DNA of 55,636 nucleotides from Gemmatimonadota bacterium (lineage in GTDB: Bacteria > Gemmatimonadota > Gemmatimonadetes > Palauibacterales > KS3-K002): positions 4,325,489 to 4,381,124 of the forward strand of contig CP070812.1 of NCBI GenBank assembly GCA_020344015.1, given 5' to 3'. The position numbers and the translations under genes are program-made. This document shows, in pieces, positions 9,593 to 16,726 of the stretch. The number at the start of each line of letters is the position of its first letter. Positions within the stretch are counted from its first letter, which is position 1. Below the pieces are notes generated by a model. It saw nothing but the letters and a program-made list of their open reading frames with translations. It did no database searches and had not been told where the DNA came from.

Positions 9593-10084
9593 TCATGTAA
9601 TCCGTTCAGTTCGCTTGCGAATGAAGATCCAGCGATCCCGCCACGCAAACCAAAATCGATCGTCCCGCTGAAACACTCGGTGCAGGTAGCCCTCTGGGTT
9701 CCTGCAGCTAAACCTGACAAGTACGGTAGACGTGTCCCCGCGAAACTCAGGCAACTCCAGTCGCAGGTTATACCCCACTGGCCGGTCAGGACTGGCCGGC
9801 ACATCCCACCAAGGACAGAGAGGTGTGGGACGAGCCCGCGGTGGCACCACCTCTGCGTCAAGATATTGAGCAAGAGAGTCCAGCCATGGGCGAATCCTGC
9901 CCAAGCTAGTGCCCCACACCGCCCACTCCAGCACAACGTAGTTCTCGACACCGGCCTCCATACGCAGCTGCGTCGCGAGTTCCCGAAACACTCTCGAAGT
10001 ATCGGAGGCAGACTGATCAGTACCCCCGACACTAAGGGCCAGTGCCCAGAAGATTGGATACCCGAGTTGCACCCAGGTCACCAT
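9593..10084 (-). CDS. hypothetical protein, possibly exported
   Basis: I do not recognise this 163-residue protein. The N-terminus has a short hydrophobic run (IFWALALSVGG) that could be a weak signal sequence. The remainder has ordinary globular composition with a basic, aromatic C-terminus (FWFAWRDRWIFIRKRT), which argues for a real gene rather than a chance frame. Its stop is only 28 bp from the right end of the insertion sequence. No clear ribosome-binding site precedes the ATG at 10084. Confidence 0.5.
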   Translation of the reverse strand: MVTWVQLGYPIFWALALSVGGTDQSASDTSRVFRELATQLRMEAGVENYVVLEWAVWGTSLGRIRPWLDSLAQYLDAEVVPPRARPTPLCPWWDVPASPDRPVGYNLRLELPEFRGDTSTVLVRFSCRNPEGYLHRVFQRDDRFWFAWRDRWIFIRKRTERIT

Positions 10085-10368
10085 TTCACGCGCCGTCTAA
10101 CTACTTCTTCAGCTGCGAGGCCCTCTGACCCCACCTGCAGGCGTTGCAGCCTAATAGCGATTATCGCTCTGTGTTTTGATTGGACTATTCCTAAGATAGC
10201 GCCCGGAACCGAGTTCGGACCAGCTTCACTCGATCTGGGGAACGCTGCGACACTTGCAGGCTAATAGGCTTCGCAGCGTAGTGTGCATCGCAAAGGGATC
10301 GTGTCGATCAGTCAGGAGACTCATCAGCCCCAGCTACAGGGGCACCACCTCGACAGGGCCGTGCCCCC
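10085..10368. other. intergenic stretch with small palindromes, no gene
   Basis: I see no gene here. Two short inverted repeats occur near 10136-10168: CTGCA/TGCAG, and AGCGAT with ATCGCT around one base. The stretch separates the hypothetical gene from the recombinase remnant. Confidence 0.4.
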
Positions 10369-10590
10369 GCCAAGGCCGGCATGCCGGTCGTGGAGCTGCA
10401 GCAGAGGCTCGGCCACGCAACCATCACGATGACCCAGCGTTACGCGGTCTAAGCACCCCCGACGGCGAGCGTACACTTCGACGCCGCGCTCGAGCGCATG
10501 GGCCTCGGCGGCGAGACGCCGGGCGTCCCGACAGTCGTCCCAACACCTGAGGGGGATGAGGAAGCGGCCTCCGAGCCCGAAGGCCCGGAA
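10369..10590 (+). pseudogene. tyrosine recombinase (phage integrase) C-terminal remnant
   Basis: Translation from 10369 reads into GMPVVELQQRLGHATITMTQ followed by RYAV, the classic end of the integrase catalytic domain: LGHA with the box II His, and the nucleophile Tyr in TQRYA. The frame is then cut by TAA at 10450 where the family usually has Leu, and continues with a plausible integrase tail (HFDAALERMGL). The upstream HxLR box is not readable in this frame, so the 5' part is lost or shifted. It lies immediately beside a tRNA gene, the common target of such integrases, and is most likely the relic of an integrated element. Confidence 0.7.
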
Positions 10591-10608
10591 GCCGCGTCGC
10601 ATCAAGGC

Positions 10609-10689
10609 GGAGGGGGTGGGATTCGAACCCACAAGCCCCGAAGGGCGCCGCATTTCGAGTGCGGTGCATTGCCGTTCTGCCACCCCTCC
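10609..10689 (-). tRNA. tRNA-Ser (anticodon CGA)
   Basis: On the minus strand the seven-base acceptor stem GGAGGGG pairs with CCCCTCC. The anticodon arm is CCGCA, loop CTCGAAA, TGCGG, giving anticodon CGA. A long variable arm (CGCCCTTCGGGGCTT) marks it as class II, and the T arm GTGGGTTCGAATCCCAC is perfect. No CCA is encoded. Its first 18 bases are repeated twice upstream as part of a 72-bp tandem array. Confidence 0.93.
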
Positions 10690-10834
10690 GGCGTTGCTAC
10701 TCACTGCTCTGTCTTGTCCGGACACATCTCGGCCGGGTCAACCCCGTTCTGCCACCCCTCCGGCGTTGCTACTTACTGCTCTGTCTTGTCCGGCCACACC
10801 TCGGCCGGGCCAACCCCGTTCTGCCACCCCTCCG
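10672..10834. repeat. 72-bp tandem repeat overlapping the tRNA-Ser 5' end
   Basis: Two full units (10672-10743 and 10744-10815) and a third partial unit (10816-10834) run head to tail with an exact 72-bp period and only a few mismatches. Each begins with CCGTTCTGCCACCCCTCCG, which in the first unit is the 5' end of tRNA-Ser(CGA). The rest of the unit lies upstream of the tRNA gene and would include its promoter, so the array may duplicate both promoter and gene start. Confidence 0.9.
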
Positions 10835-10973
10835 TTCGTGATTGTAAGTTCTTTCCTTCGCACACCTCCCTCAAGGCCCAAGCGTCAGTGCCCTGTGGAG
10901 CTACTGGTAGACGGTGAGAGGTACGCGGTATGCGGTGGCCGTTAGGTTTTCACCGCACACCGCACACCGAAGC

Positions 10974-11060
10974 GGACGGGGTGGGATTCGAACCCACGAG
11001 GCGCTTGCGGCGCCCACACGCTCTCCAGGCGTGCGCCTTAAACCACTCGGCCACCCGTCC
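10974..11060 (-). tRNA. tRNA-Ser (anticodon GGA)
   Basis: The 87-nt minus-strand gene has acceptor GGACGGG/CCCGTCC, anticodon arm CACGC-CTGGAGA-GCGTG giving GGA, a class II variable arm (GGGCGCCGCAAGCGCCTC) and T arm GTGGGTTCGAATCCCAC. It lies between tRNA-Gln and tRNA-Ser(CGA) and is probably cotranscribed with them. Confidence 0.96.
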
Positions 11061-11119
11061 AAACAGATCGGGCGCTGAGGGCCGGACCCTCATTCCGGCA
11101 CCCAACGCCTCTTTGAAGT

Positions 11120-11191
11120 TGCCCCGCCAGGGTTCGAACCTGGAATCTCTTGGTCCAGAGCCAAGCGTGTTGCCAATTACACCACGGGGCA
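11120..11191 (-). tRNA. tRNA-Gln (anticodon CTG)
   Basis: The 72-nt minus-strand gene has acceptor TGCCCCG/CGGGGCA, anticodon arm CTTGG-CTCTGGA-CCAAG giving CTG, and T arm CCAGGTTCGAACCCTGG. It is the first gene of the minus-strand tRNA cluster Gln, Ser(GGA), Ser(CGA). Confidence 0.96.
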
Positions 11192-11343
11192 GTCTAGGGA
11201 GTTGAAAATCTACAGCAAAATCCAGTCGGGACAACCGCAGGTGGGGTCCCCAGCCGGGCCGCCGGCCACATGGCTCCCCCACCGCCGTCCGGGGTACTAC
11301 TTAAGGACGGACTTTTCCCCTGGCGGTTCTTGGAGGGGAACCC

Positions 11344-11529
11344 ATGGCCAAGGAGCTGAGGTGCCGCGACCTTGGCATCGAGTGTAACCAGATCATCCGT
11401 GCGGAGACCGAGGAAGAGCTGATCGAGAGGACCGTTGAGCACGTGCTGACGGTCCATGGCTTCGACGTGGTCGAGGCGGGCATGCTCGAGCAGGTCGAGG
11501 CCGCGATCTACACGATCGAGACTTCCTGA
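11344..11529 (+). CDS. DUF1059 family small protein
   Basis: This 61-residue cytoplasmic protein matches the DUF1059 pattern: MAKELRCRDLG at the N-terminus with paired cysteines (Cys7, Cys14), an acidic helix, then the HVLTVHG segment. The function of the family is unknown. A good ribosome-binding site (TGGAGGGG) precedes the ATG. The gene stands alone between the tRNA cluster and a low-coding stretch. Confidence 0.85.
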   Translation: MAKELRCRDLGIECNQIIRAETEEELIERTVEHVLTVHGFDVVEAGMLEQVEAAIYTIETS

Positions 11530-11602
11530 CGGTTCGCGCGTTCTGGTGAGTGCTGCGGTGGGCCGTCGGCAGGCCGGCCGGTGGGCGGAGACTGCCGCCC
11601 CG

Positions 11603-11689
11603 TCAGGTTCCCGGCGTGGGCTGGGCGCAGAGGAGCACGAACGCCAGAGCGACTGCAAGTACAACCAAGACTCGCACTACGTTTCTCAT
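11603..11689 (-). CDS. possible 28-residue hydrophobic peptide
   Basis: The frame encodes MRNVVRVLVVLAVALAFVLL followed by CAQPTPGT: a basic start, about 17 hydrophobic residues and a cysteine, resembling a bare signal or transmembrane peptide. A GGGATGG stretch lies about 5 bases before the ATG. It could be a small membrane peptide or a truncated exported protein. No homologue is recognised, so support is limited. Confidence 0.35.
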   Translation of the reverse strand: MRNVVRVLVVLAVALAFVLLCAQPTPGT

Positions 11690-11890
11690 CGCACCATCCC
11701 TGGCCGATCCGGAGACGGTTGGGCCACGGCTAAAAGCTATCCAAACATAGGCCGTTCAGCCAGCCGGACGGGCCGCCCGCGGCGATTCCTGGCCATAACG
11801 CCATGTTTTGCCTAGATTTAACCCGGCCGATCGAAGCTCCCGCCTGAGCTGAGCCGGTCCGGTAGTGGGGAAGGGATGGGATGAGGGGCT

Positions 11891-12118
11891 GTGACCCGGC
11901 GTAGGCGCCGCTTCAGAGATCCCGACCAATTCGACCTGTTCGAGCCGCCGCACGAGCGCTGCGAGGACGGGCGCGGTCCGTACCTACAGTTCCTAATAGC
12001 GCCGCCCACGGAACTGGGCGAGCCAGGACCGTGGGCGACTGGTTTCGGATCTTGTGCTTCTAGCGACAGACCGTCGCTTCGATCTGCTGAATCATGCCTG
12101 CTGGGAAGACATGGATAG
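11891..12118 (+). CDS. doubtful small ORF, Arg-rich N-terminus
   Basis: A GTG-initiated frame of 75 codons starts with MTRRRRRFRDPDQFDLF. The first 50 residues look protein-like, but the end overlaps the convergent Tyr-rich gene by 59 bp and is low in information. GATGAGGGGCT precedes the start. I cannot assign a function, and it may be spurious. Confidence 0.25.
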   Translation: MTRRRRRFRDPDQFDLFEPPHERCEDGRGPYLQFLIAPPTELGEPGPWATGFGSCASSDRPSLRSAESCLLGRHG

Positions 12119-13292
12119 CGCCGTGGATGTCTTCGACCTGCAGGCTACCTTGCTGGTCTAGCTCCGCCCAAAGCGCAGCATAGAGCTCACCGGGATCTTT
12201 CGCGTTGTAGTAACGCGGATCGATCTTGATGGTGTAGTCCACACCGTCTGTCGTGCGCAGCCAGAGCGCGACGCAGCTACCGCTGCCGAACCTGTAGTCG
12301 GCCGGGTAGGCCTGGACCGCTGCGTCCCACGCCACCAGGCTCGTGCCCCGGCCATTCCACCAGCTATAGTTGTAGTAATGGTGATGGTGAGCCACGTACG
12401 GGCTGCCGATCACGATGGCGAAGTGCCAGTGGCCGTGATAGAACCCGAACCCGCCGAAGTGGTACCCGAAAATCAGGTGCGGGCCATACCAGTGACGGTG
12501 GCGGTAGTAGTAGCCGTCGTAATGGCCGTAATGATAACCGCGATGGTAGCCGCGGTAGTACCCCCACGTATACCCGTCGTAGTACCCGTGCCTGTATCCC
12601 GTCCCGTAGCCGCCCGGGTACCCGTAGCTCGGCGGACGATAGTACCGCCGGGTCGTGGTCTCCTCTCGAACTTCGCGCCGGGTGTCGGTTCGACGCCGCA
12701 GCACATTACCCGATCCAGCGCGGTCCGTATCGGTCGACCGCCGTCGGAACGTCGAAGGGTCGCCCGACAGGTTATTGTTCTTCGTTGCGACATTAATCGA
12801 GGGCCCGGTCAGCACCCGACTCCGAGAGCCCACCCTGACGGTGTTGGTGCCACCCGTCGGCTGCTGCGACCTCCCACGGACGACAGTACTACCGCTCCGC
12901 GTCGGCTGCTGCGACCTCGCGCGGACCGTACTACCGCTCCGCGTCGGCTGCTGTGACCTCACCCTGACCGTACGATCGCTCTGCGTAGCCCGCGTGGCCG
13001 CCCTGGTCGTAGTACGGGTCGGCGACGCAACGCGATTCACACGTTGGACCGTCGGTCTCGCCCTCTGCGTTTGTGCCGTCGAGCGAGTCGTGCTCGAACG
13101 TGGGGTGCTCGGCCGGGCGCTGCTGGGCCGAGATTGTGGACTCGACCTCTGAGTGCGTGGACTGACACGCGCCGTGCTCGGACGAGTGGCCCGTCGTGTC
13201 GTCTTCGTCTTCTGGGCCTCCGCCGGCGCGGCGATGGCCAGCACGCACGCAGCGCCGAGCGTTATCGCAAGTGCGCGGTATCCTCTAAGCAT
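12060..13292 (-). CDS. secreted Tyr/Gly/His-rich protein with Arg/Ser/Thr repeats
   Basis: The ATG at 13292, with GGAGG seven bases upstream, gives 410 residues. A signal peptide (LAITLGAACVLAIAAPAEAQ) is followed by a basic Thr/Ser/Arg region with SQQPTRSGST-type repeats. Next comes about 80 residues dominated by Tyr, Gly and His (for example YYDGYTWGYYRGYHRGYHYG), then an ordinary globular C-terminus of about 90 residues containing the only late cysteines. The composition suggests an envelope or extracellular structural or metal-binding protein. The frame stays open upstream to 14150, but that part is antisense to the antiporter gene and is not coding. The family is not recognised. Confidence 0.75.
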   Translation of the reverse strand: MLRGYRALAITLGAACVLAIAAPAEAQKTKTTRRATRPSTARVSPRTQRSSPQSRPSSARPSTPRSSTTRSTAQTQRARPTVQRVNRVASPTRTTTRAATRATQSDRTVRVRSQQPTRSGSTVRARSQQPTRSGSTVVRGRSQQPTGGTNTVRVGSRSRVLTGPSINVATKNNNLSGDPSTFRRRSTDTDRAGSGNVLRRRTDTRREVREETTTRRYYRPPSYGYPGGYGTGYRHGYYDGYTWGYYRGYHRGYHYGHYDGYYYRHRHWYGPHLIFGYHFGGFGFYHGHWHFAIVIGSPYVAHHHHYYNYSWWNGRGTSLVAWDAAVQAYPADYRFGSGSCVALWLRTTDGVDYTIKIDPRYYNAKDPGELYAALWAELDQQGSLQVEDIHGAIHVFPAGMIQQIEATVCR

Positions 13293-13653
13293 GCTAGCCT
13301 CCCTTACTGCTGCACCGTCCGGCCACCGTCGGGTGGCCGTAAGAGAGCTTACGGTGCGTTGCCGGCCCCGTTTTTCGATCATCCGGAGGGCGGGGCCGTG
13401 CACACCCTCCAGTATATACAACTGGTTCCACAGAGTCCAAACATCCACCCAAGCCGCACCAGTTCCGCCTCTGAAGAGAGCACGCATCGTGCCGGGCCCG
13501 AGTGACCGATTCGCGCCGGATTCCTCGGTGAGGCTGAAGTACAGCCCACGTTCTCGACGGTCGATGTGTAGTAAGGACGCGGGTTTTCGTGTCGGCGCGA
13601 CACGGCGCCTCAGGCTCACTTGAACCGGGCGGTGGCGGGGTTTATCGTGCCCC
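13293..13653. other. divergent intergenic region, no gene
   Basis: This 361-bp stretch separates the Tyr-rich gene (minus) from the antiporter gene (plus) and must hold both promoters. I see a GC-rich first half and a more mixed second half, but no clear promoter boxes or genes. Confidence 0.4.
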
Positions 13654-14697
13654 ATGCGAATCTTCCATCTGGCGCCTGCCCTGCTCGTACCCCTAGCGGT
13701 GGTCCTCGACATCGCGCACGCGCCACCGGCCCTGGTCTTCCTTGCCAGCGCCGTGGCGATCGTGCCGTTGGCCAGCCTGATGGGGCTCGCCACCGAGGAG
13801 CTTGCGGCGCGCACGGGCCCGACCTTCGGCGGTCTGATGAACGCGACGCTGGGCAACGCGGCGGAGCTGATCATCGGCATCTTCGCCTTGAAGGCCGGGC
13901 TGATCGAGCTGGTCAAAGCGTCGCTCACCGGCTCGATCATCGGCAACCTGCTGCTCATCCTGGGACTCTCGTTATTCGTCGGCGGCCTGCGGCACCAGAC
14001 GCAGAGCTTCAGCCGGCAGGCCGCCGGGATGAACGTTGCACTGCTGGCGCTGGCGACGGTGGGGCTCGTAGTGCCGGCGCTATTCGACTTCACGCACCCG
14101 GCGGGCGACGCTGTCGCCCTCGAACGTCTGTCGGTCTTCGTGGCCGTCATGCTGATGGCGGTCTACCTGCTGAGCCTGCTCTTCTCGCTGAAGACGCATA
14201 GCGAGATGTTCCGGCCCAAGGTCGAGCACGAGCCGCCGAAGTGGTCGATGCAGCGCGCCGTAGTATCGTTGGTCGTCGCCACGGCTCTCGTAGCCTGGCT
14301 GTCGGAGATCCTGGTTGGCGCCACCGAGGAGACGATCGCGACGCTCGGGGTCAGCGAGTTCTTCTTGGGCATCATCATCATCCCGCTGGTCGGCAACGCG
14401 GCGGAGCACGGCGCCGCCGTGATGATGGCAGCGAAGAACAAGATGGACCTATCGTTCGCCGTTGCGGTGGGCTCGAGCACCCAGGTGGCGCTGTTCGTCG
14501 CCCCGCTCCTCGTCTTCGTCTCCCTGCTGTTCGGCAACCCGATGGACTTGGCGTTCACCGCCTTCGAGGTGGCGGCGGTGGCGCTGGGCGTCGGGGTCGT
14601 CACGGTGATCTCGCTGGACGGCGAATCGAACTGGCTGGAGGGGGCGCAGCTGCTGGCGGTCTACGGAATACTCGCCGCGGCGTTCTTCTTCTTCTAG
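13654..14697 (+). CDS. calcium/proton antiporter, CaCA superfamily (CAX type)
   Basis: This inner-membrane exchanger exports Ca2+ in return for protons. It has 347 residues and about 11 hydrophobic segments in two homologous halves. Each half carries the cation-binding c-repeat: GNAAELIIGIFAL near residue 67 and GNAAEHGAAVMMAAKNKMD near residue 248. An acidic stretch separates the halves less strongly than in eukaryotic members. The ATG at 13654 gives the usual N-terminus. A short CorA-like remnant follows directly. Confidence 0.93.
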   Translation: MRIFHLAPALLVPLAVVLDIAHAPPALVFLASAVAIVPLASLMGLATEELAARTGPTFGGLMNATLGNAAELIIGIFALKAGLIELVKASLTGSIIGNLLLILGLSLFVGGLRHQTQSFSRQAAGMNVALLALATVGLVVPALFDFTHPAGDAVALERLSVFVAVMLMAVYLLSLLFSLKTHSEMFRPKVEHEPPKWSMQRAVVSLVVATALVAWLSEILVGATEETIATLGVSEFFLGIIIIPLVGNAAEHGAAVMMAAKNKMDLSFAVAVGSSTQVALFVAPLLVFVSLLFGNPMDLAFTAFEVAAVALGVGVVTVISLDGESNWLEGAQLLAVYGILAAAFFFF

Positions 14698-14700
14698 GGG

Positions 14701-14820
14701 ACATTTATCGCCGCGATCTTCATACCGTCGGGCTTCATCGCGGGGCTCTACGGCATGAACTGCGATACTGCGAAGTCTGAGGGAAACCAATCAGACGCTC
14801 GCGCCGTAGGGCAGGGGTGA
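14701..14820 (+). pseudogene. CorA-type magnesium transporter C-terminal remnant
   Basis: Starting three bases after the antiporter stop, the frame reads TFIAAIFIPSGFIAGLYGMN. This matches the first transmembrane helix and GMN signature that end every CorA/MIT transporter. The second helix does not follow; the frame runs into unrelated sequence and a stop near 14818. No start codon or upstream CorA sequence is present, so this is a fragment left by deletion. Confidence 0.6.
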
Positions 14821-14838
14821 CACCAAGGAGAGAATGCC

Positions 14839-16428
14839 ATGTATAGGCCATCGCATAGGGACGCGGCGGTCCTCATAGCGATCGCACTGCTGGTCCCGAC
14901 CTGCGCCGCTCAGGCCCAGGAATGGGTCGGCCCTATGGGGAGCATCACCGAGGCCGAGCTGAGGGACCATATCCATTACCTCGCCTCCGATTTCCTCGAG
15001 GGAAGAGACACCGGCACCGAAGGCTACATGCTGGCGGCGCACTTCGGCGCCATCCTGTTCGGCGCTGCGGGGCTCGAGCCGATGTTCACCGGCTCATCCG
15101 GCGCGCAATCGTTCTTCCAACCGATCGCGTTCGAGAGCGCCAAGGTGAGCGGCACCAGCGCCATGCGGGCAACAGTGGGAGGCAAGCCGAAGGATTACCG
15201 TCTCGGTCAGGAATTCCTCGCCCTGCAGATCTTCTCGGGCGGCGAGCTGAGCGTCGAGGAGACGCCGGTCTTTCTGGGTTACGGCATCGAGGCGCCCGAT
15301 CACGGCTGGAACGACTACGAAGGCCTGGACGTGGCCGGGAGGATAGCGGTGATGGTGGCCGGTGCGCCCACACGGAACGGCGAGCCGGTGTTGCCGGAAG
15401 AACAGCACGCAGTGTACAGCAGCCTGTCGCGGAGTGCGAACGCGCGAGTGATGTCGGCCGTGCAGCACGGGGTCTCGGCGCTCATCGTGGTCGCCGATTC
15501 GGCGTCGACGGGACTCTGGGGCGAGGTGACTCGGATGATGAGTCAACCTACCGTGCGACCGATGCCTGGCGACGCGCCGGAACAAGGCAGCCCGCGATCA
15601 AGCCCCTGGTTCATCATGATCAAGGCGCCGGAGGCAGTGAATCTTTTGTCGGGGACCGGTTACGACCCGGTGTCCGGCACGGGACCGTGCACGCCTGGCA
15701 GGCTGGATGGCGTCCGCATCGCCCTCGACCTCAAGTACGAGGCGGAACCCGCGTTCTCCGCTCCGAACGTCGTGGGCGTGCTGCCCGGAACCGACTCGAT
15801 CCTCAAGGACGAGTACATCGTGGTCACGGCCCACCTCGACCACGTCGGGATACGGAACGGCCAGATCTACAACGGTGCCGACGACAACGCCAGCGGCAGC
15901 GCCGCGGTGCTGGAGGCGGCGGAGGCGGCGGCGCTGGCGCCGGCGAAGCGCTCGATCATCTTCGTCTTGCTCACCGCCGAGGAGAAGGGGCTGCTCGGCT
16001 CCATGTACTTCGCCGTCAATCCGCCGGTGCCAATCGAGAAGATCGTCCTCAACATCAACCTCGACATGGTGGGGAGGAACTCGCCCGACTGGCCCGAGTC
16101 GCTGCTCGCCATGGGCTCGGAGAACCGACGGCCCGAGCTGCTCCAGCTGATCCGGGACGTCAACTCGCGGGTGGGGGTGAACCTGGATTGGAGGCTCAAC
16201 GAGGGGAGCGACCCCTACGCCCACGTCCAGCGCAGCGATCAGCTGGCCTTCATGCAGAGGGGCATCCCGGCCATCTTGATCACACGCGGGTTCATGGGTC
16301 CGGACTACCACCGACCGTCCGACGACCCGGAGACGATCAACTACCCGAAGGTGCTGCAGGCGGCGAGGCTGGCCTTCGCGCTGGCCGTGGAGGCCGGGAA
16401 CCGGGAGATTCTGTTCGACGGCGAGTAG
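14839..16428 (+). CDS. exported M28-family zinc aminopeptidase with PA domain
   Basis: The 529-residue protein begins with a signal peptide (about 27 residues, ending AQAQ). A PA-like insert lies around residues 130-250. The M28 metal site is visible: His in TAHLDHVG, bridging Asp in NGADDNASGSAA, the catalytic and metal Glu pair in LTAEEKGLLGS, Asp in NLDMVGRN, and a C-terminal His in DYHRPSDDPETINY. It should cleave N-terminal residues from peptides in the periplasm or outside. AAGGAGAG precedes the ATG at 14839. It appears monocistronic. Confidence 0.93.
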   Translation: MYRPSHRDAAVLIAIALLVPTCAAQAQEWVGPMGSITEAELRDHIHYLASDFLEGRDTGTEGYMLAAHFGAILFGAAGLEPMFTGSSGAQSFFQPIAFESAKVSGTSAMRATVGGKPKDYRLGQEFLALQIFSGGELSVEETPVFLGYGIEAPDHGWNDYEGLDVAGRIAVMVAGAPTRNGEPVLPEEQHAVYSSLSRSANARVMSAVQHGVSALIVVADSASTGLWGEVTRMMSQPTVRPMPGDAPEQGSPRSSPWFIMIKAPEAVNLLSGTGYDPVSGTGPCTPGRLDGVRIALDLKYEAEPAFSAPNVVGVLPGTDSILKDEYIVVTAHLDHVGIRNGQIYNGADDNASGSAAVLEAAEAAALAPAKRSIIFVLLTAEEKGLLGSMYFAVNPPVPIEKIVLNINLDMVGRNSPDWPESLLAMGSENRRPELLQLIRDVNSRVGVNLDWRLNEGSDPYAHVQRSDQLAFMQRGIPAILITRGFMGPDYHRPSDDPETINYPKVLQAARLAFALAVEAGNREILFDGE

Positions 16429-16726
16429 AGGAGGCTCGTACCTGTCAGAGTTGCAGCGGGCCGCCGGATGAGCTATAATGTCCCGCGTAAACAGATGTAC
16501 CAAGCGGCTTTGGTTGTGCTGCCGGGTGGGGTGCCGACTCTCCGGTAGACCTAAGCCGTTGTCAATAAGCAATATATACCCGCCAGGTTCATATAATAGC
16601 CCGCTAAGGCGACCAGCTCGGATAAGCTCACGCCGCTTGCCAAGCCTGTACGGCTGCGTCACAGCGAGCGTGTCCCGCCGGGCACGACGACAACGCAGCT
16701 GGTCTCTACGGAGGAGGTACGCAGCG
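16429..16726. other. intergenic region with AT-rich promoter-like patch
   Basis: There is no gene here. The reading frame of the next gene is open through it, but its codons lack protein character. An AT-rich patch at about 16555-16600 includes TATAAT at 16592-16597, a likely -10 box for the downstream lipoprotein gene. Its -35 match is weak. Confidence 0.45.

Noticed and set aside
10069..10100. Fifth CGTCTAA promoter
   Set aside because: The -35-like GCACCC is at the wrong distance (19 bp instead of 16) and no plus-strand gene follows.
10450..10452. Recoded stop in the integrase tail
   Set aside because: The codon is TAA, not TGA, and the 5' part of the gene is missing, so decay is the simpler explanation.
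10672..10834. CRISPR-like array
   Set aside because: The units are head-to-tail duplicates with no distinct spacers and overlap a tRNA gene.
13293..14150. N-terminal extension of the Tyr-rich gene frame
   Set aside because: It is antisense to the antiporter gene; a signal peptide with a good ribosome-binding site begins at 13292.
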